Of a stretch of DNA of 64,000 nucleotides, positions 26,303 to 34,180 are shown piece after piece. The position numbers were made by a program, and so were the translations under genes. The notes beneath the pieces were generated by a model. That model saw nothing but the letters and a program-made list of their open reading frames with translations. It ran no database searches and was not told the origin of the DNA. Within the stretch, counting starts at the first letter, position 1; the number at the start of each line of letters is the position of its first letter. The DNA lies in NCBI GenBank assembly GCA_902800795.1, contig CADCFQ010000006.1, positions 1 to 64,000 of the forward strand, written 5' to 3'. Origin of the DNA: an uncultured Ruminococcus sp. GTDB lineage: Bacteria; Bacillota; Clostridia; Oscillospirales; Ruminococcaceae.

Positions 26303-26343
26303 AAAAAAAGAGCACTCCTTTCTGTTATCACAGAGGAGTGCTC
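26302..26343. terminator. Terminator between potD and the M15 peptidase gene
   Basis: GAGCACTCC (26310-26318) pairs with GGAGTGCTC (26335-26343), extended by inner pairs. The A run at 26303-26309 makes it strong for the reverse-strand gene; the forward T tail is weak. Confidence 0.82.
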
Positions 26344-26352
26344 GTGTTTGTG

Positions 26353-27852
26353 TTAATAGCTGTACTTTGAAGTTATCCCGAGATACTCTTCAAGGCAGAG
26401 ACCGCTGTCATAAACCTTCTTTGCAAGATCCTTGCCCAGGTATCTTACGTGCCACGACTCATACTTGTAGCCTGTTATGTTCTGCTTGTTCTTGGGATAT
26501 CTCACGATAAAGCCGTACTTCCAGCAGTTGTTGGCTATCCACTTTGCTTCGGCGGTGTTGTCGAACCAGCTGGATGCGTAGTTTATATCGAACGCAAGTC
26601 CTGTCTGGTGTTCGCTGTGTCCGGGTCTTGCCGAATAGGTATCGGCGGCGGCCTTTCCGTCACGGGCACAGTAGTTATTATACAGCACTCTCTGTGTTTC
26701 ATAGGAGCGGAAGCCAGAGCATATCCAGAGGGAGTACCCGTCCCTTGCGGCGGCGTTTTTCATCTGAATGAATGCGTTGTAGGTCTCATCTGTCAGCTTT
26801 CCGGGGTTATAGGAAGCCGGCAGGGGATAGGTCTTGTTTGCGATAAGGATGCCGTTTACATAGGTGATGCCGTTTTTGACAACTATCGTGTTGCGGTCGG
26901 TCTTTACTGTCAGAATGTTCGACAGCCAGCCCAGGTGCTCTTTTTTATAGTCGTCCAGCTTGCAGGCACGGATGACGAACTTGTAGTTCGTGTTATAGTT
27001 GAGCCCTGTCACTGTGTAGGTGTTGGTAACAGGCTTGGCTATCCTGTGCCACTTGCCGTCGCTCATCATCTGGTATACGATGTAGTTTGTGCAGGCCAGC
27101 TTGTTCCACACAAGGGTTATAGAGGTGCCGTTCTTCTTTGAGGAGCGAAGTCCGGACACTGTGTCGGGACAGGTGGCTGTCCTCAGCTGGTCGGAATAAG
27201 CTCCGTAGAGATAGTTGCCGTTCGCAGTCCTGCGGTATGCCCTGACCACAAAATGCCTCCTCCATGAGGGCTCGAGCCCTGTAACATTATAGGTGTTCGC
27301 TGTGGTCTTGGCCACCTCTTTATAGCCGTCGGAGTATTTGAGATATACCGAGTATCCGTCACAGTTAGAGAGCTTGTCCCAGCAAAGCTTTATGGAACGC
27401 TCTTTTGTCTCTGCCGCATAAAGCCCGGTCACCTTTCCCAGCGACGGAGCCGAACGGGAGACCGTTGTCATATCGGACATATACCTTATCCCGTCTTCTT
27501 CTTTATAGGCCTTCACCCCGAACAGCGATGCTTCCCAGGGGATATCCGTAAGGGTACAGCTAAGATCGGAAGTCTCGGCTTTCTGCTGCCATTTGCTGCT
27601 CACGCAGGCAAACACCAGATATCCGTCAGCCCCTGTGCTTTTGCTCCAGCTAAGTTTTACCGGCTTGCCGCTTCGTGACGCTGTCACCTTGCTGACCTTG
27701 TTGACCGTCACATCCGGCGTTACCACCGGAGCCTGCGAGGAAGTATCCTCCCCCTGCGCATAGCAGACCGACGTCATACAGACAGCTGTCACCGATATTA
27801 GCGCCGCAGCTATCAGGCCTTTGAGTGTTTTCTTTATTATCCTTTTCTCCAT
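26353..27852 (-). CDS. Secreted D,D-carboxypeptidase (M15/VanY type) with three FnIII-like domains
   Basis: Zinc peptidase that trims D-Ala from wall peptides. Signal peptide residues 1-32, then three fibronectin type III-like domains (~50-140, ~145-235, ~237-330), each with a conserved W and YxVY or similar core. The M15B catalytic domain (~345-495) shows SGFRSYETQ, the zinc motif HQTGLAFDI and WHVRYLG. All zinc ligands are present. The start CAT 27850-27852 has GGAGGTGA ahead on the reverse strand. It lies alone between two terminator or promoter regions and may act with the dcw products in wall remodelling. Confidence 0.9.
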   Translation of the reverse strand: MEKRIIKKTLKGLIAAALISVTAVCMTSVCYAQGEDTSSQAPVVTPDVTVNKVSKVTASRSGKPVKLSWSKSTGADGYLVFACVSSKWQQKAETSDLSCTLTDIPWEASLFGVKAYKEEDGIRYMSDMTTVSRSAPSLGKVTGLYAAETKERSIKLCWDKLSNCDGYSVYLKYSDGYKEVAKTTANTYNVTGLEPSWRRHFVVRAYRRTANGNYLYGAYSDQLRTATCPDTVSGLRSSKKNGTSITLVWNKLACTNYIVYQMMSDGKWHRIAKPVTNTYTVTGLNYNTNYKFVIRACKLDDYKKEHLGWLSNILTVKTDRNTIVVKNGITYVNGILIANKTYPLPASYNPGKLTDETYNAFIQMKNAAARDGYSLWICSGFRSYETQRVLYNNYCARDGKAAADTYSARPGHSEHQTGLAFDINYASSWFDNTAEAKWIANNCWKYGFIVRYPKNKQNITGYKYESWHVRYLGKDLAKKVYDSGLCLEEYLGITSKYSY

Positions 27853-27888
27853 AAATATCACCTCCGTGATACATATCTTCCCAAAATG

Positions 27889-27917
27889 ATTATAACACAT
27901 TTTCAAACGTTTTGTAA
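27889..27917 (-). promoter_or_regulatory. Promoter of the M15 peptidase gene
   Basis: Reverse strand: TTACAA (27917-27912), 17-base spacer ending TGT, TATAAT (27894-27889). Confidence 0.65.
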
Positions 27918-28022
27918 AGTATTATTTCAAACAAACTTGACGCCGAAAACATGGTATTTTGAACAATGAAAAAGGGGATCCTGACTTGTTTTGGAAAAGT
28001 GTGCGGAGTATTGTTGGAACTC

Positions 28023-28051
28023 TTGACAAAACGGGCTTGTGGGTGTAAAAT
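28023..28051 (+). promoter_or_regulatory. Strong sigma-A promoter of the transcobalamin-like/ECF operon
   Basis: TTGACA (28023-28028), 17-base spacer, TAAAAT (28046-28051). Only ~37 bases separate the expected start point from the ATG at 28095, so there is no room for a cobalamin riboswitch in this leader. Confidence 0.85.
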
Positions 28052-28094
28052 ATAGTAAGTTGGTATGAACTGACGTGAAAGGAGTTAGAATATT

Positions 28095-29144
28095 ATGAAA
28101 AAATTATCAGCAATAGCAGCAGCTTTCGCTGTATCTCTGGCAGCAATACCTTTCTGCGTATTCGCAGAGAGCGCAGAAAGCTGTGATGTTTATGTTACCA
28201 TCACAAACGGCGAGCACAAGATAGTTATGGAAGAGGTCACAGTTACCGATACAGACGGTGACGGTGCACTTACAGTTTCAGATGCCCTTTACAATGCACA
28301 TGAGGAGTTTTATGACGGCGGTGCAGAAGCAGGCTATGCGACCGAGATGACCAAGTGGGGACTCTCGCTGACAAAGCTCTGGGGCGTTGTCAACGGCGGA
28401 AGCTATGGTTATTATTTAAATAACCAGATGTGCTGGAGCCTTACAGATACCGTAGCAGACGGAGATTATCTTTCGGCTTTTGTATATACCGACACCAAGA
28501 CCTTCTCTGATGCCTATTCATTCTTCGATGCTAATACCCTTGATGTTGCTTCGGGCAGCGATTTTGATGTGACACTCAAAAAGATGGTTTTCAATTCGGA
28601 CGGAAACGCTGTAGCTGTTCCTCTCGAGGGCGCTGTTATCACCATTGACGGCGAAGCTACCGATATAAAGACAGATGCAAACGGCAAGGCTACTATCCCC
28701 ACATCCAAGGCAGGCTCCTTCGTTATCAGCGCAGCTTCTGCAACTGAAACTCTGGTACCTCCTGCAATGATAGTAAATGTACTTGGCAGCAGCGATGAAT
28801 CAAGCATCGCTGATTCGAGCAGCCCCAGCAGCGAGAACGAGACAGATATCATCCCGATAGAGGAAGACTCCAGCGCTTCTGATTCACAGACAGACAGCAA
28901 GAATGATGACAGCAGCAAGAAGAGCGATTCCAAGAGCGACTCCTCAGCTTCCTCTTCTTCCGACAAGACCGCAGGCGCATCCAAGACCACAACGACCACA
29001 GGCGGCACAGGTGCGGCAGCAGCAGCTTCCGGCGCAGACGCAGAGGCAGCAGCAACAGGTTCCAGCTCTCTGGCACTTATGATCGCAGGTGTTGCTTCTC
29101 TGGCAGCGGCTGCAGTGGCTGCAAACAAAAAGAAGAATGGTTAA
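28095..29144 (+). CDS. Secreted, membrane-anchored protein with a DUF4430/transcobalamin beta-like domain
   Basis: A 349-residue surface protein. Signal peptide ~1-24. Residues ~29-135 resemble the DUF4430 domain (the beta domain of transcobalamin and intrinsic factor): a VSDALYNA helix, then WGVVNGGSYGYYLN and VADGDYLSAFVY. Next is a carboxypeptidase-regulatory-like sandwich (GAVITIDGEATDIKTDANGK, ~175-225), then a Ser/Asp/Lys linker (~228-320). A C-terminal membrane helix ends in NKKKNG. No LPxTG is seen. First gene of the operon; the next gene overlaps by 8 bases. A ligand-capture role is inferred from the partners; cobalamin is the leading candidate. Confidence 0.8.
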   Translation: MKKLSAIAAAFAVSLAAIPFCVFAESAESCDVYVTITNGEHKIVMEEVTVTDTDGDGALTVSDALYNAHEEFYDGGAEAGYATEMTKWGLSLTKLWGVVNGGSYGYYLNNQMCWSLTDTVADGDYLSAFVYTDTKTFSDAYSFFDANTLDVASGSDFDVTLKKMVFNSDGNAVAVPLEGAVITIDGEATDIKTDANGKATIPTSKAGSFVISAASATETLVPPAMIVNVLGSSDESSIADSSSPSSENETDIIPIEEDSSASDSQTDSKNDDSSKKSDSKSDSSASSSSDKTAGASKTTTTTGGTGAAAAASGADAEAAATGSSSLALMIAGVASLAAAAVAANKKKNG

Positions 29145-30759
29145 GCGTGCATCAGCTCTGCTTGGCGCCTTAACTGCAATAGCGATGACAGTCGGGAGCC
29201 TCGTGCTCCCGACTTTTGCTAGTGAGACTATCCCCGAGGTGATAGACAGTGCAGTAAGCCTGCGTGTCGGCTCGGCAGACAGGCAGAGTATACAGACCTT
29301 TGCGGATGAACAGCTGGCGCAGGGTATCGGCGGCGATGCCGAATGGTATGCGATGATATTCTCCCAGTATTACGATGTCGACCTCGGTGAGTATGCTAAG
29401 GCGCTTGAGGACTACGTTTCGGCTAACGAGACCCCGTCGGCGGTGACAAAGGAGAAGTTTGCGCTGGCTCTTATCTGTGCGGGAAAGGACAGCAGCTTTA
29501 TTACCGACACCCTCACGGATTGCGTTGGCGAGCAGGGAATAATGAGCTATGTGTTCGGGCTGCATATTTTAAACAACGGCTTTGAAGCCCCGGGAGTTTC
29601 GGCGCAGAGCGTGGCGGCAGAGATACTCTCGATGCAGCTTGCCGACGGAGGCTGGGCAGTTATGGGAGAGTTTGGCGACCCGGATGTCACCTCGATGACT
29701 CTTCAGGCGCTGGCGCCCCTTTGTGATGACGCTGATGTTTCGGCGGCCTGTGACAGAGCCCTTGGATACCTTAGCGGCGCCCAGCTCGAAAGCGGCGGCT
29801 ATATGAGCATGGGAGCCGAAAATTGCGAGAGCACGGCACAGGTGCTTTGTGCGCTGTCCTCTCTCGGGATAGACTGTGAGAACGATGAGCGCTTTATCAA
29901 GGGCGGCAAGACCGTTATAGATGCGGTGATGGAATACCGCCTTGAGGACGGGTCTTTCTCTCACATAAAGGGCGAGGGGATGAACGAGACCGCTACCTTT
30001 GAGGTGGCTTATGCCCTTGTGGGCTATGAGCGGATGAAAAACGGCAGCACGCCGTTTTATGTGTTCGACTCCTGCCAGGAGTCACCTGTGCCAAAACCGG
30101 CAAAAGAAGATGTGTCATCAGCTGTAAGCACATCTTCATCCGTCAGCGGGAGCAAGGCAGACAGCGCAACCGATAAGGGTGTGGGCTATAAGGGCATCGC
30201 CATAGGTGCTGTTATTGCGGCGGCTCTTATCATTTGCGGTGTGCTCACGGCCCTTGGCAAAAGGAGTATCAAGAACTACGTTTTCATAGCCATTGTCGCA
30301 GCGGCGCTCTGCTTAGCGATAGGGTTTACGGATATAAAGAGCGAAAAGGAATACTACTCTGATACGTCGTCCGCATCAGCCAAAGTCACGGGAGAAGTGA
30401 CGATGACTATCCGCTGTGACACGGTGGCAGGAGAGAACTCCTGTGCGCCTGATGACGGCGTTATACTAAAAGACACAAAGTTTGATCTTCACGAGGGCGA
30501 CACCGCCTATGATCTGCTTGTGACGGCGGCGAAGAAGAACAACATCCGCCTGGACACAAAGGGCGGCGCCAGCGTTTATGTCTCCGGGATAAACGGGCTC
30601 TACGAATTTGATTTCGGCGAGCTCTCGGGCTGGGTATACCATGTCAACGGCATAAGCGCATCGGTGGGCAGCTCGGCTTATGAGCTTGAAGACGGCGACA
30701 GAGTCGAGTGGCTTTATACAAGAAATATCGAGAGGGATCTTTCCAGCGAACAGAGGTGA
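29137..30759 (+). CDS. Transcobalamin-like surface protein: alpha-toroid plus DUF4430 domain
   Basis: A 540-residue protein whose domain set matches eukaryotic cobalamin carriers. Signal ~1-30. A helical toroid of prenyltransferase/terpene-cyclase-like repeats follows (~35-290; phrases LADGGWAVMGEFGDPDVTS and LESGGYMSMGAENCEST). A Ser-rich linker leads to two membrane helices (~348-366 and ~373-390). A DUF4430 domain ends the protein (~435-530; DLLVTAAKKNN, GWVYHVNG, LEDGDRVEWLY). Topology puts both globular domains outside. The ATG at 29137 overlaps the previous gene. With the ECF genes that follow, I infer capture and hand-over of a corrinoid; this is untested. Confidence 0.82.
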   Translation: MVKRASALLGALTAIAMTVGSLVLPTFASETIPEVIDSAVSLRVGSADRQSIQTFADEQLAQGIGGDAEWYAMIFSQYYDVDLGEYAKALEDYVSANETPSAVTKEKFALALICAGKDSSFITDTLTDCVGEQGIMSYVFGLHILNNGFEAPGVSAQSVAAEILSMQLADGGWAVMGEFGDPDVTSMTLQALAPLCDDADVSAACDRALGYLSGAQLESGGYMSMGAENCESTAQVLCALSSLGIDCENDERFIKGGKTVIDAVMEYRLEDGSFSHIKGEGMNETATFEVAYALVGYERMKNGSTPFYVFDSCQESPVPKPAKEDVSSAVSTSSSVSGSKADSATDKGVGYKGIAIGAVIAAALIICGVLTALGKRSIKNYVFIAIVAAALCLAIGFTDIKSEKEYYSDTSSASAKVTGEVTMTIRCDTVAGENSCAPDDGVILKDTKFDLHEGDTAYDLLVTAAKKNNIRLDTKGGASVYVSGINGLYEFDFGELSGWVYHVNGISASVGSSAYELEDGDRVEWLYTRNIERDLSSEQR

Positions 30760-30760
30760 G

Positions 30761-31642
30761 ATGATGAGACGGATAAGGGATATGCACCCGCTTTCGGTGA
30801 CGGTGTTTTTTGTGTGCGTCACCATGCTGGCCATGAGCGTTTCTCACCCTGCCGTAACAGCGGCTTCGCTGGTGCTGTCAATGCTGCTGTTCACAGTTTT
30901 AAAAGGCGCTAAAAGCATAAGAACGCATATCCTCATCCTGATCTTCTTTATCATCTTCACTCTTATAAACCCGGTGATCTCACACAAGGGCTCGACTGTC
31001 CTGTTCATGGTCAATGACACGCCCGTTACTCTGGAATCCCTGCTTTACGGTCTCAATGCCGCAGCAGGACTGTGTTCGGTGTTTTACTGGGTGTTCTCGT
31101 TCTCGGCTGTCATGGACAGCGAAAGGATGCTTTGCGTGTTCGGGCTCATATCGCCCAGAGCCGCCCTGGTGGCGTCCTGCTCGATAAGGTATCTGACTCT
31201 GATAAAGGCCCAGTACCGCAGAACGAAGCTTTCAATGAGGGCTATAGGCCTTTACACCGACGGTAACATAATTGACCTTATCAGAGGGAATATGAGGGTA
31301 TTCTCCTCGGTGATAGGCTGGGCGCTGGAAAACGGCATAGCCACCGCCGACAGTATGGCGGCAAGAGGCTGCGGCAGCACAAAGCGAACCGCTTTTTCTG
31401 TGAAAAAGTTCCGCTTAGGAGACGGCATTTTTATGGCGGCTGCGCTGATGCTTTCAGCGCTGTGTGTCGCCTGTTCGGCGCTGGGGAGCCTTAAGATAAC
31501 ATTCTATCCCAAGACCGTTCTGGCTCCTGCCGATGCGGCAGGCTTTATCGGGATAGCATCATTCATCCTGCTGGCGGTGATGCCGTCGGCGATAGAAACG
31601 GGGGTTAAGCTGAAATGGCGGCGATCGATGTCAGAGGTCTGA
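30761..31642 (+). CDS. ECF transporter transmembrane component EcfT
   Basis: Energy-coupling membrane subunit (CbiQ/EcfT family) of about 293 residues that links the ATPases to the substrate-binding S component. Several membrane helices are followed by the coupling helices. The second coupling motif is intact (MAARGCGS, ~199-206), while the first reads RAIG (~159) instead of ARG. Either ATG 30761 or ATG 30764 may be used; AGAGG (30752-30756) precedes both. The stop lies inside the next gene (28-base overlap). Confidence 0.88.
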   Translation: MMRRIRDMHPLSVTVFFVCVTMLAMSVSHPAVTAASLVLSMLLFTVLKGAKSIRTHILILIFFIIFTLINPVISHKGSTVLFMVNDTPVTLESLLYGLNAAAGLCSVFYWVFSFSAVMDSERMLCVFGLISPRAALVASCSIRYLTLIKAQYRRTKLSMRAIGLYTDGNIIDLIRGNMRVFSSVIGWALENGIATADSMAARGCGSTKRTAFSVKKFRLGDGIFMAAALMLSALCVACSALGSLKITFYPKTVLAPADAAGFIGIASFILLAVMPSAIETGVKLKWRRSMSEV

Positions 31643-33234
31643 CCTTTAAATATCCGCTTTGCGAAAAGGCGGCGATAGAGGATATAAGCTTCACTGCTGC
31701 CGAGGGCGAGACGATGCTTGTCTGCGGCGAGGGCGGCAGCGGAAAGTCAACTCTTCTGCGCTGTTTAAAACGTGAGCTTATCCCGAACGGCGAGCTTTCG
31801 GGAAAAGTCCTGATAGCAGGAAAGGACAGAGACACCCTGGAGCCCGGAGAGAGCGCTTGTCTTGTGGGCTTTGTGGGTCAGGACTGCGAGCAGCAGATGG
31901 TGACCGACAAGGTGTGGCACGAGCTTGCTTTCGGGCCTGAAAGCATAGGCCTTGACAAGAACACGATAGCGGTTAGGGTCGCAGAAACGGCGGCATACTT
32001 CGGTATCTACGACAAGCTCTCGAAGCCCACGGCTTCGCTTTCCGGCGGAGAAAAACAGCTTCTGACCCTTGCGTCAGTTATGATAATGCAGCCCCGTGTG
32101 CTGCTCCTGGACGAGCCCTGTTCACAGCTGGATCCGCTGGCGTCAAGACAGCTTGCCGAGACAGTGGCAAGGCTCTGCCGTGAGCAGGCGGTAACGGTGA
32201 TGATAGCCGAGCACAGGTTCGAGCACATCCTGCCCTTTGCCGACAGGGTGATGAGGCTGGAAAAGGGAAGGCTGTCTTTCTGTGAGAACAGATCAGAGGC
32301 GCTTAAAAGAGCAGCTGAGGACGAGGCTCTTCTTCGGGCTATGCCGGCACCCGTGAGGATTTTTTCCGGCCTTTCGGGAGAGGGCGAGTGCCCCTGTGAT
32401 ACCGCAGGAGCAAGGCGCTTTGTGAGAGAGACTTTTGACAACAGCGTGAGAAGCCTCGAAATTGATGAAAAGGCACTTTCCGCAAATAAAGCGCTGGAGC
32501 TTAAAAACGTGACTTTCCGCTATGAGCGTGAGGGCAAAGACATTATCGACGGGCTTGACCTTGAGGTGAGCGAGGGCGAGTGTTTAGCGCTCCTTGGCGC
32601 TAACGGTTCGGGCAAATCCACGGCGCTGGGGCTTATCTCGGGAGCGCTTAAAGCCCAGACGGGAAGCATACGCATATTCGGCAAAAAGCTAAAGGATTAT
32701 AAGAACAATTCCCTTTATCAGGGCACGCTTTCGATGCTGCCCCAGGATGTGACGGCGCTTTTTACGCAAAACAGCGTAAAAGAGGAGCTTGAAGCTTCTC
32801 ATATAACAGAGATACCCTTCGGGCTGGAAAAGCTCTTGGAGCGCCACCCTTATGATCTTTCCGGCGGCGAGAGACAGCTTCTTGCTCTTGCAAAGGTTCT
32901 GGCAAGAGAGCCGAAGATCCTTTTGCTGGACGAGCCCACAAAGAGCCTTGATGCCGCAAGCACAGACCGGCTTTGTGAGATCATACGGAGTCTGAAGCAA
33001 AAGGGTATGACCGTTCTTACGGTCAGCCACGACACGGAGTTCTGCGCCGAGGTGTCGGACAGGTGTGCGGTGTTTTTCTCGGGCAGGCTCAGCGAGCCCG
33101 CTGCGACAATCAAGGTACTGGGCGAGAACCGTTACTTCACAACAGCTTCGAGCCTTATAACAAGAGACCGCTATGACGGTGCGCTCACCGTGGAGGACAC
33201 GGTGAGGATATGTAACATGAACAGGAGACTGTGA
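31615..33234 (+). CDS. ECF transporter duplicated ATPase (EcfA-EcfA' fusion)
   Basis: Two ABC ATPase domains in one 539-residue chain. Domain 1: Walker A GEGGSGKST (~37-45), LSGGEKQ (~142), Walker B VLLLDEP (~161). Domain 2: Walker A GANGSGKST (~328), LSGGERQ (~415), Walker B ILLLDEP (~434). Both sites keep catalytic Glu and H-loop His (AEHRF, SHDTE). Predicted cobalamin-type ECF systems of Firmicutes are known for such duplicated ATPases, which supports the substrate inference. It overlaps ecfT. Confidence 0.93.
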   Translation: MAAIDVRGLTFKYPLCEKAAIEDISFTAAEGETMLVCGEGGSGKSTLLRCLKRELIPNGELSGKVLIAGKDRDTLEPGESACLVGFVGQDCEQQMVTDKVWHELAFGPESIGLDKNTIAVRVAETAAYFGIYDKLSKPTASLSGGEKQLLTLASVMIMQPRVLLLDEPCSQLDPLASRQLAETVARLCREQAVTVMIAEHRFEHILPFADRVMRLEKGRLSFCENRSEALKRAAEDEALLRAMPAPVRIFSGLSGEGECPCDTAGARRFVRETFDNSVRSLEIDEKALSANKALELKNVTFRYEREGKDIIDGLDLEVSEGECLALLGANGSGKSTALGLISGALKAQTGSIRIFGKKLKDYKNNSLYQGTLSMLPQDVTALFTQNSVKEELEASHITEIPFGLEKLLERHPYDLSGGERQLLALAKVLAREPKILLLDEPTKSLDAASTDRLCEIIRSLKQKGMTVLTVSHDTEFCAEVSDRCAVFFSGRLSEPAATIKVLGENRYFTTASSLITRDRYDGALTVEDTVRICNMNRRL

Positions 33235-33267
33235 CCCTGAAAAAGACCGGAGGAAAGGAGACAGCCT

Positions 33268-33951
33268 ATGGCGGCAACACGACTTCGCTTCAAAGAAGTG
33301 CTGAAATATATAGCCGTGCTGGCGTTCATACCTGCCATTGCGGCGGCGGGGTCGCTGGTGTTCGATGAGCAGCGCCACATTCTTGTGTCGCTGGCTGTGG
33401 CGGCTGCGGCTCTCGGGGTGTTTTTCCTGGGCTATGAGAAAAAACAGGTCGGTACTCGCCGTCTTGTTGTTACAGCGATAATGACATCCCTTTGCCTGTT
33501 CGGGCGGTTTATCCCGGTCATAAAGCCGGTGGCGGCGCTGGTCATCCTCACTGGGGTCTATCTTGGCTGTGAAACGGGCTTTCTCACCGGTGCGCTGACA
33601 GCGCTCATCTCAAACTTCTGGTTCGGCCAGGGCCCCTGGACAGCTTTTATGATGTTAGCACTGGGTCTTGTGGGCTTTTTCTCGGGAGCGCTCTCAAAGG
33701 TGCTTATAAAAAACAGACCCCTCCTGATAGTCTTCGGAGCGGTCTGCGGAGCAGCCTATTCGATGATAATGGATGTCTGGACGGTGCTGTGGTATGCAAA
33801 GGGCTTCAGCCCGAAGCTTTATCTTGCGGCTGTGGGTACCAGCATCCCATATCTTCTGAGCTACTGTGTTTCAAATGTTGTGTTCCTCGTTATCCTTTCA
33901 AAGCCCGTTGGCGATAAGCTTATGCGTGTGAAGATAAAATACGGAGTGTAA
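33268..33951 (+). CDS. ECF transporter substrate-binding S component (possible cobalamin type)
   Basis: A 227-residue membrane protein with about seven helices. The block SLCLFGRFIPVIKPVAALVI and the SNFWFGQGPWTAFMMLALGLVGF stretch belong to an S-component family which, as I recall, includes the predicted cobalamin transporter CbrT. It binds the vitamin in the membrane and docks on EcfT. It closes a complete T-A-S set behind two surface proteins. AGGAAAGGAG (33250-33259) lies ahead of the ATG. The substrate assignment is inference. Confidence 0.82.
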   Translation: MAATRLRFKEVLKYIAVLAFIPAIAAAGSLVFDEQRHILVSLAVAAAALGVFFLGYEKKQVGTRRLVVTAIMTSLCLFGRFIPVIKPVAALVILTGVYLGCETGFLTGALTALISNFWFGQGPWTAFMMLALGLVGFFSGALSKVLIKNRPLLIVFGAVCGAAYSMIMDVWTVLWYAKGFSPKLYLAAVGTSIPYLLSYCVSNVVFLVILSKPVGDKLMRVKIKYGV

Positions 33952-33967
33952 GTAATGAATAATGAAG

Positions 33968-34083
33968 AATGAACAGTGAATAATGAATAATTATGGTATC
34001 GTCCTGCGGACGATGATATTTTAAATCATCGCCGAAGGCGATACCTTTTTTATTTATTCTTTCTCCAGTATTCACTGTTCATT
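33968..34083. repeat. 116-bp foldback (MITE-like) element with 15-bp terminal inverted repeats
   Basis: AATGAACAGTGAATA (33968-33982) and its perfect complement (34069-34083) bound the element. Inside, GGTATCG...CGATACC arms enclose two small GC hairpins (TCCTGCGGA, GCCGAAGGC) and a central ATATTTTAAAT. The GATACC arm is followed by TTTTTTATTT, so it can also end ecfS transcription. Its unusual codon-free, AT-rich flanks (AATGAATAATGAA) are typical of short palindromic elements in Oscillospiraceae. Confidence 0.85.
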
Positions 34084-34107
34084 GAGCAGGCGCTTCGTTG
34101 AGAAATA

Positions 34108-34146
34108 AAAAGGCACTCTTATCAGTTTCGTGACAAAAGTGCCTTT
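34108..34146 (-). terminator. Terminator of the reverse-strand glycosyltransferase unit
   Basis: AAAGGCACT (near 34108-34116) pairs with AGTGCCTTT (34138-34146), with A residues before it giving the reverse-strand T tail. Confidence 0.75.
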
Positions 34147-34180
34147 AAAAAGCTATATTTTCTGCGCCTGCGTGTGTGTT

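Noticed and set aside
27918..28094. Cobalamin riboswitch before the transcobalamin-like operon
   Set aside because: The promoter at 28023-28051 leaves only ~37 leader bases, and no box sequence is seen in the upstream gap.
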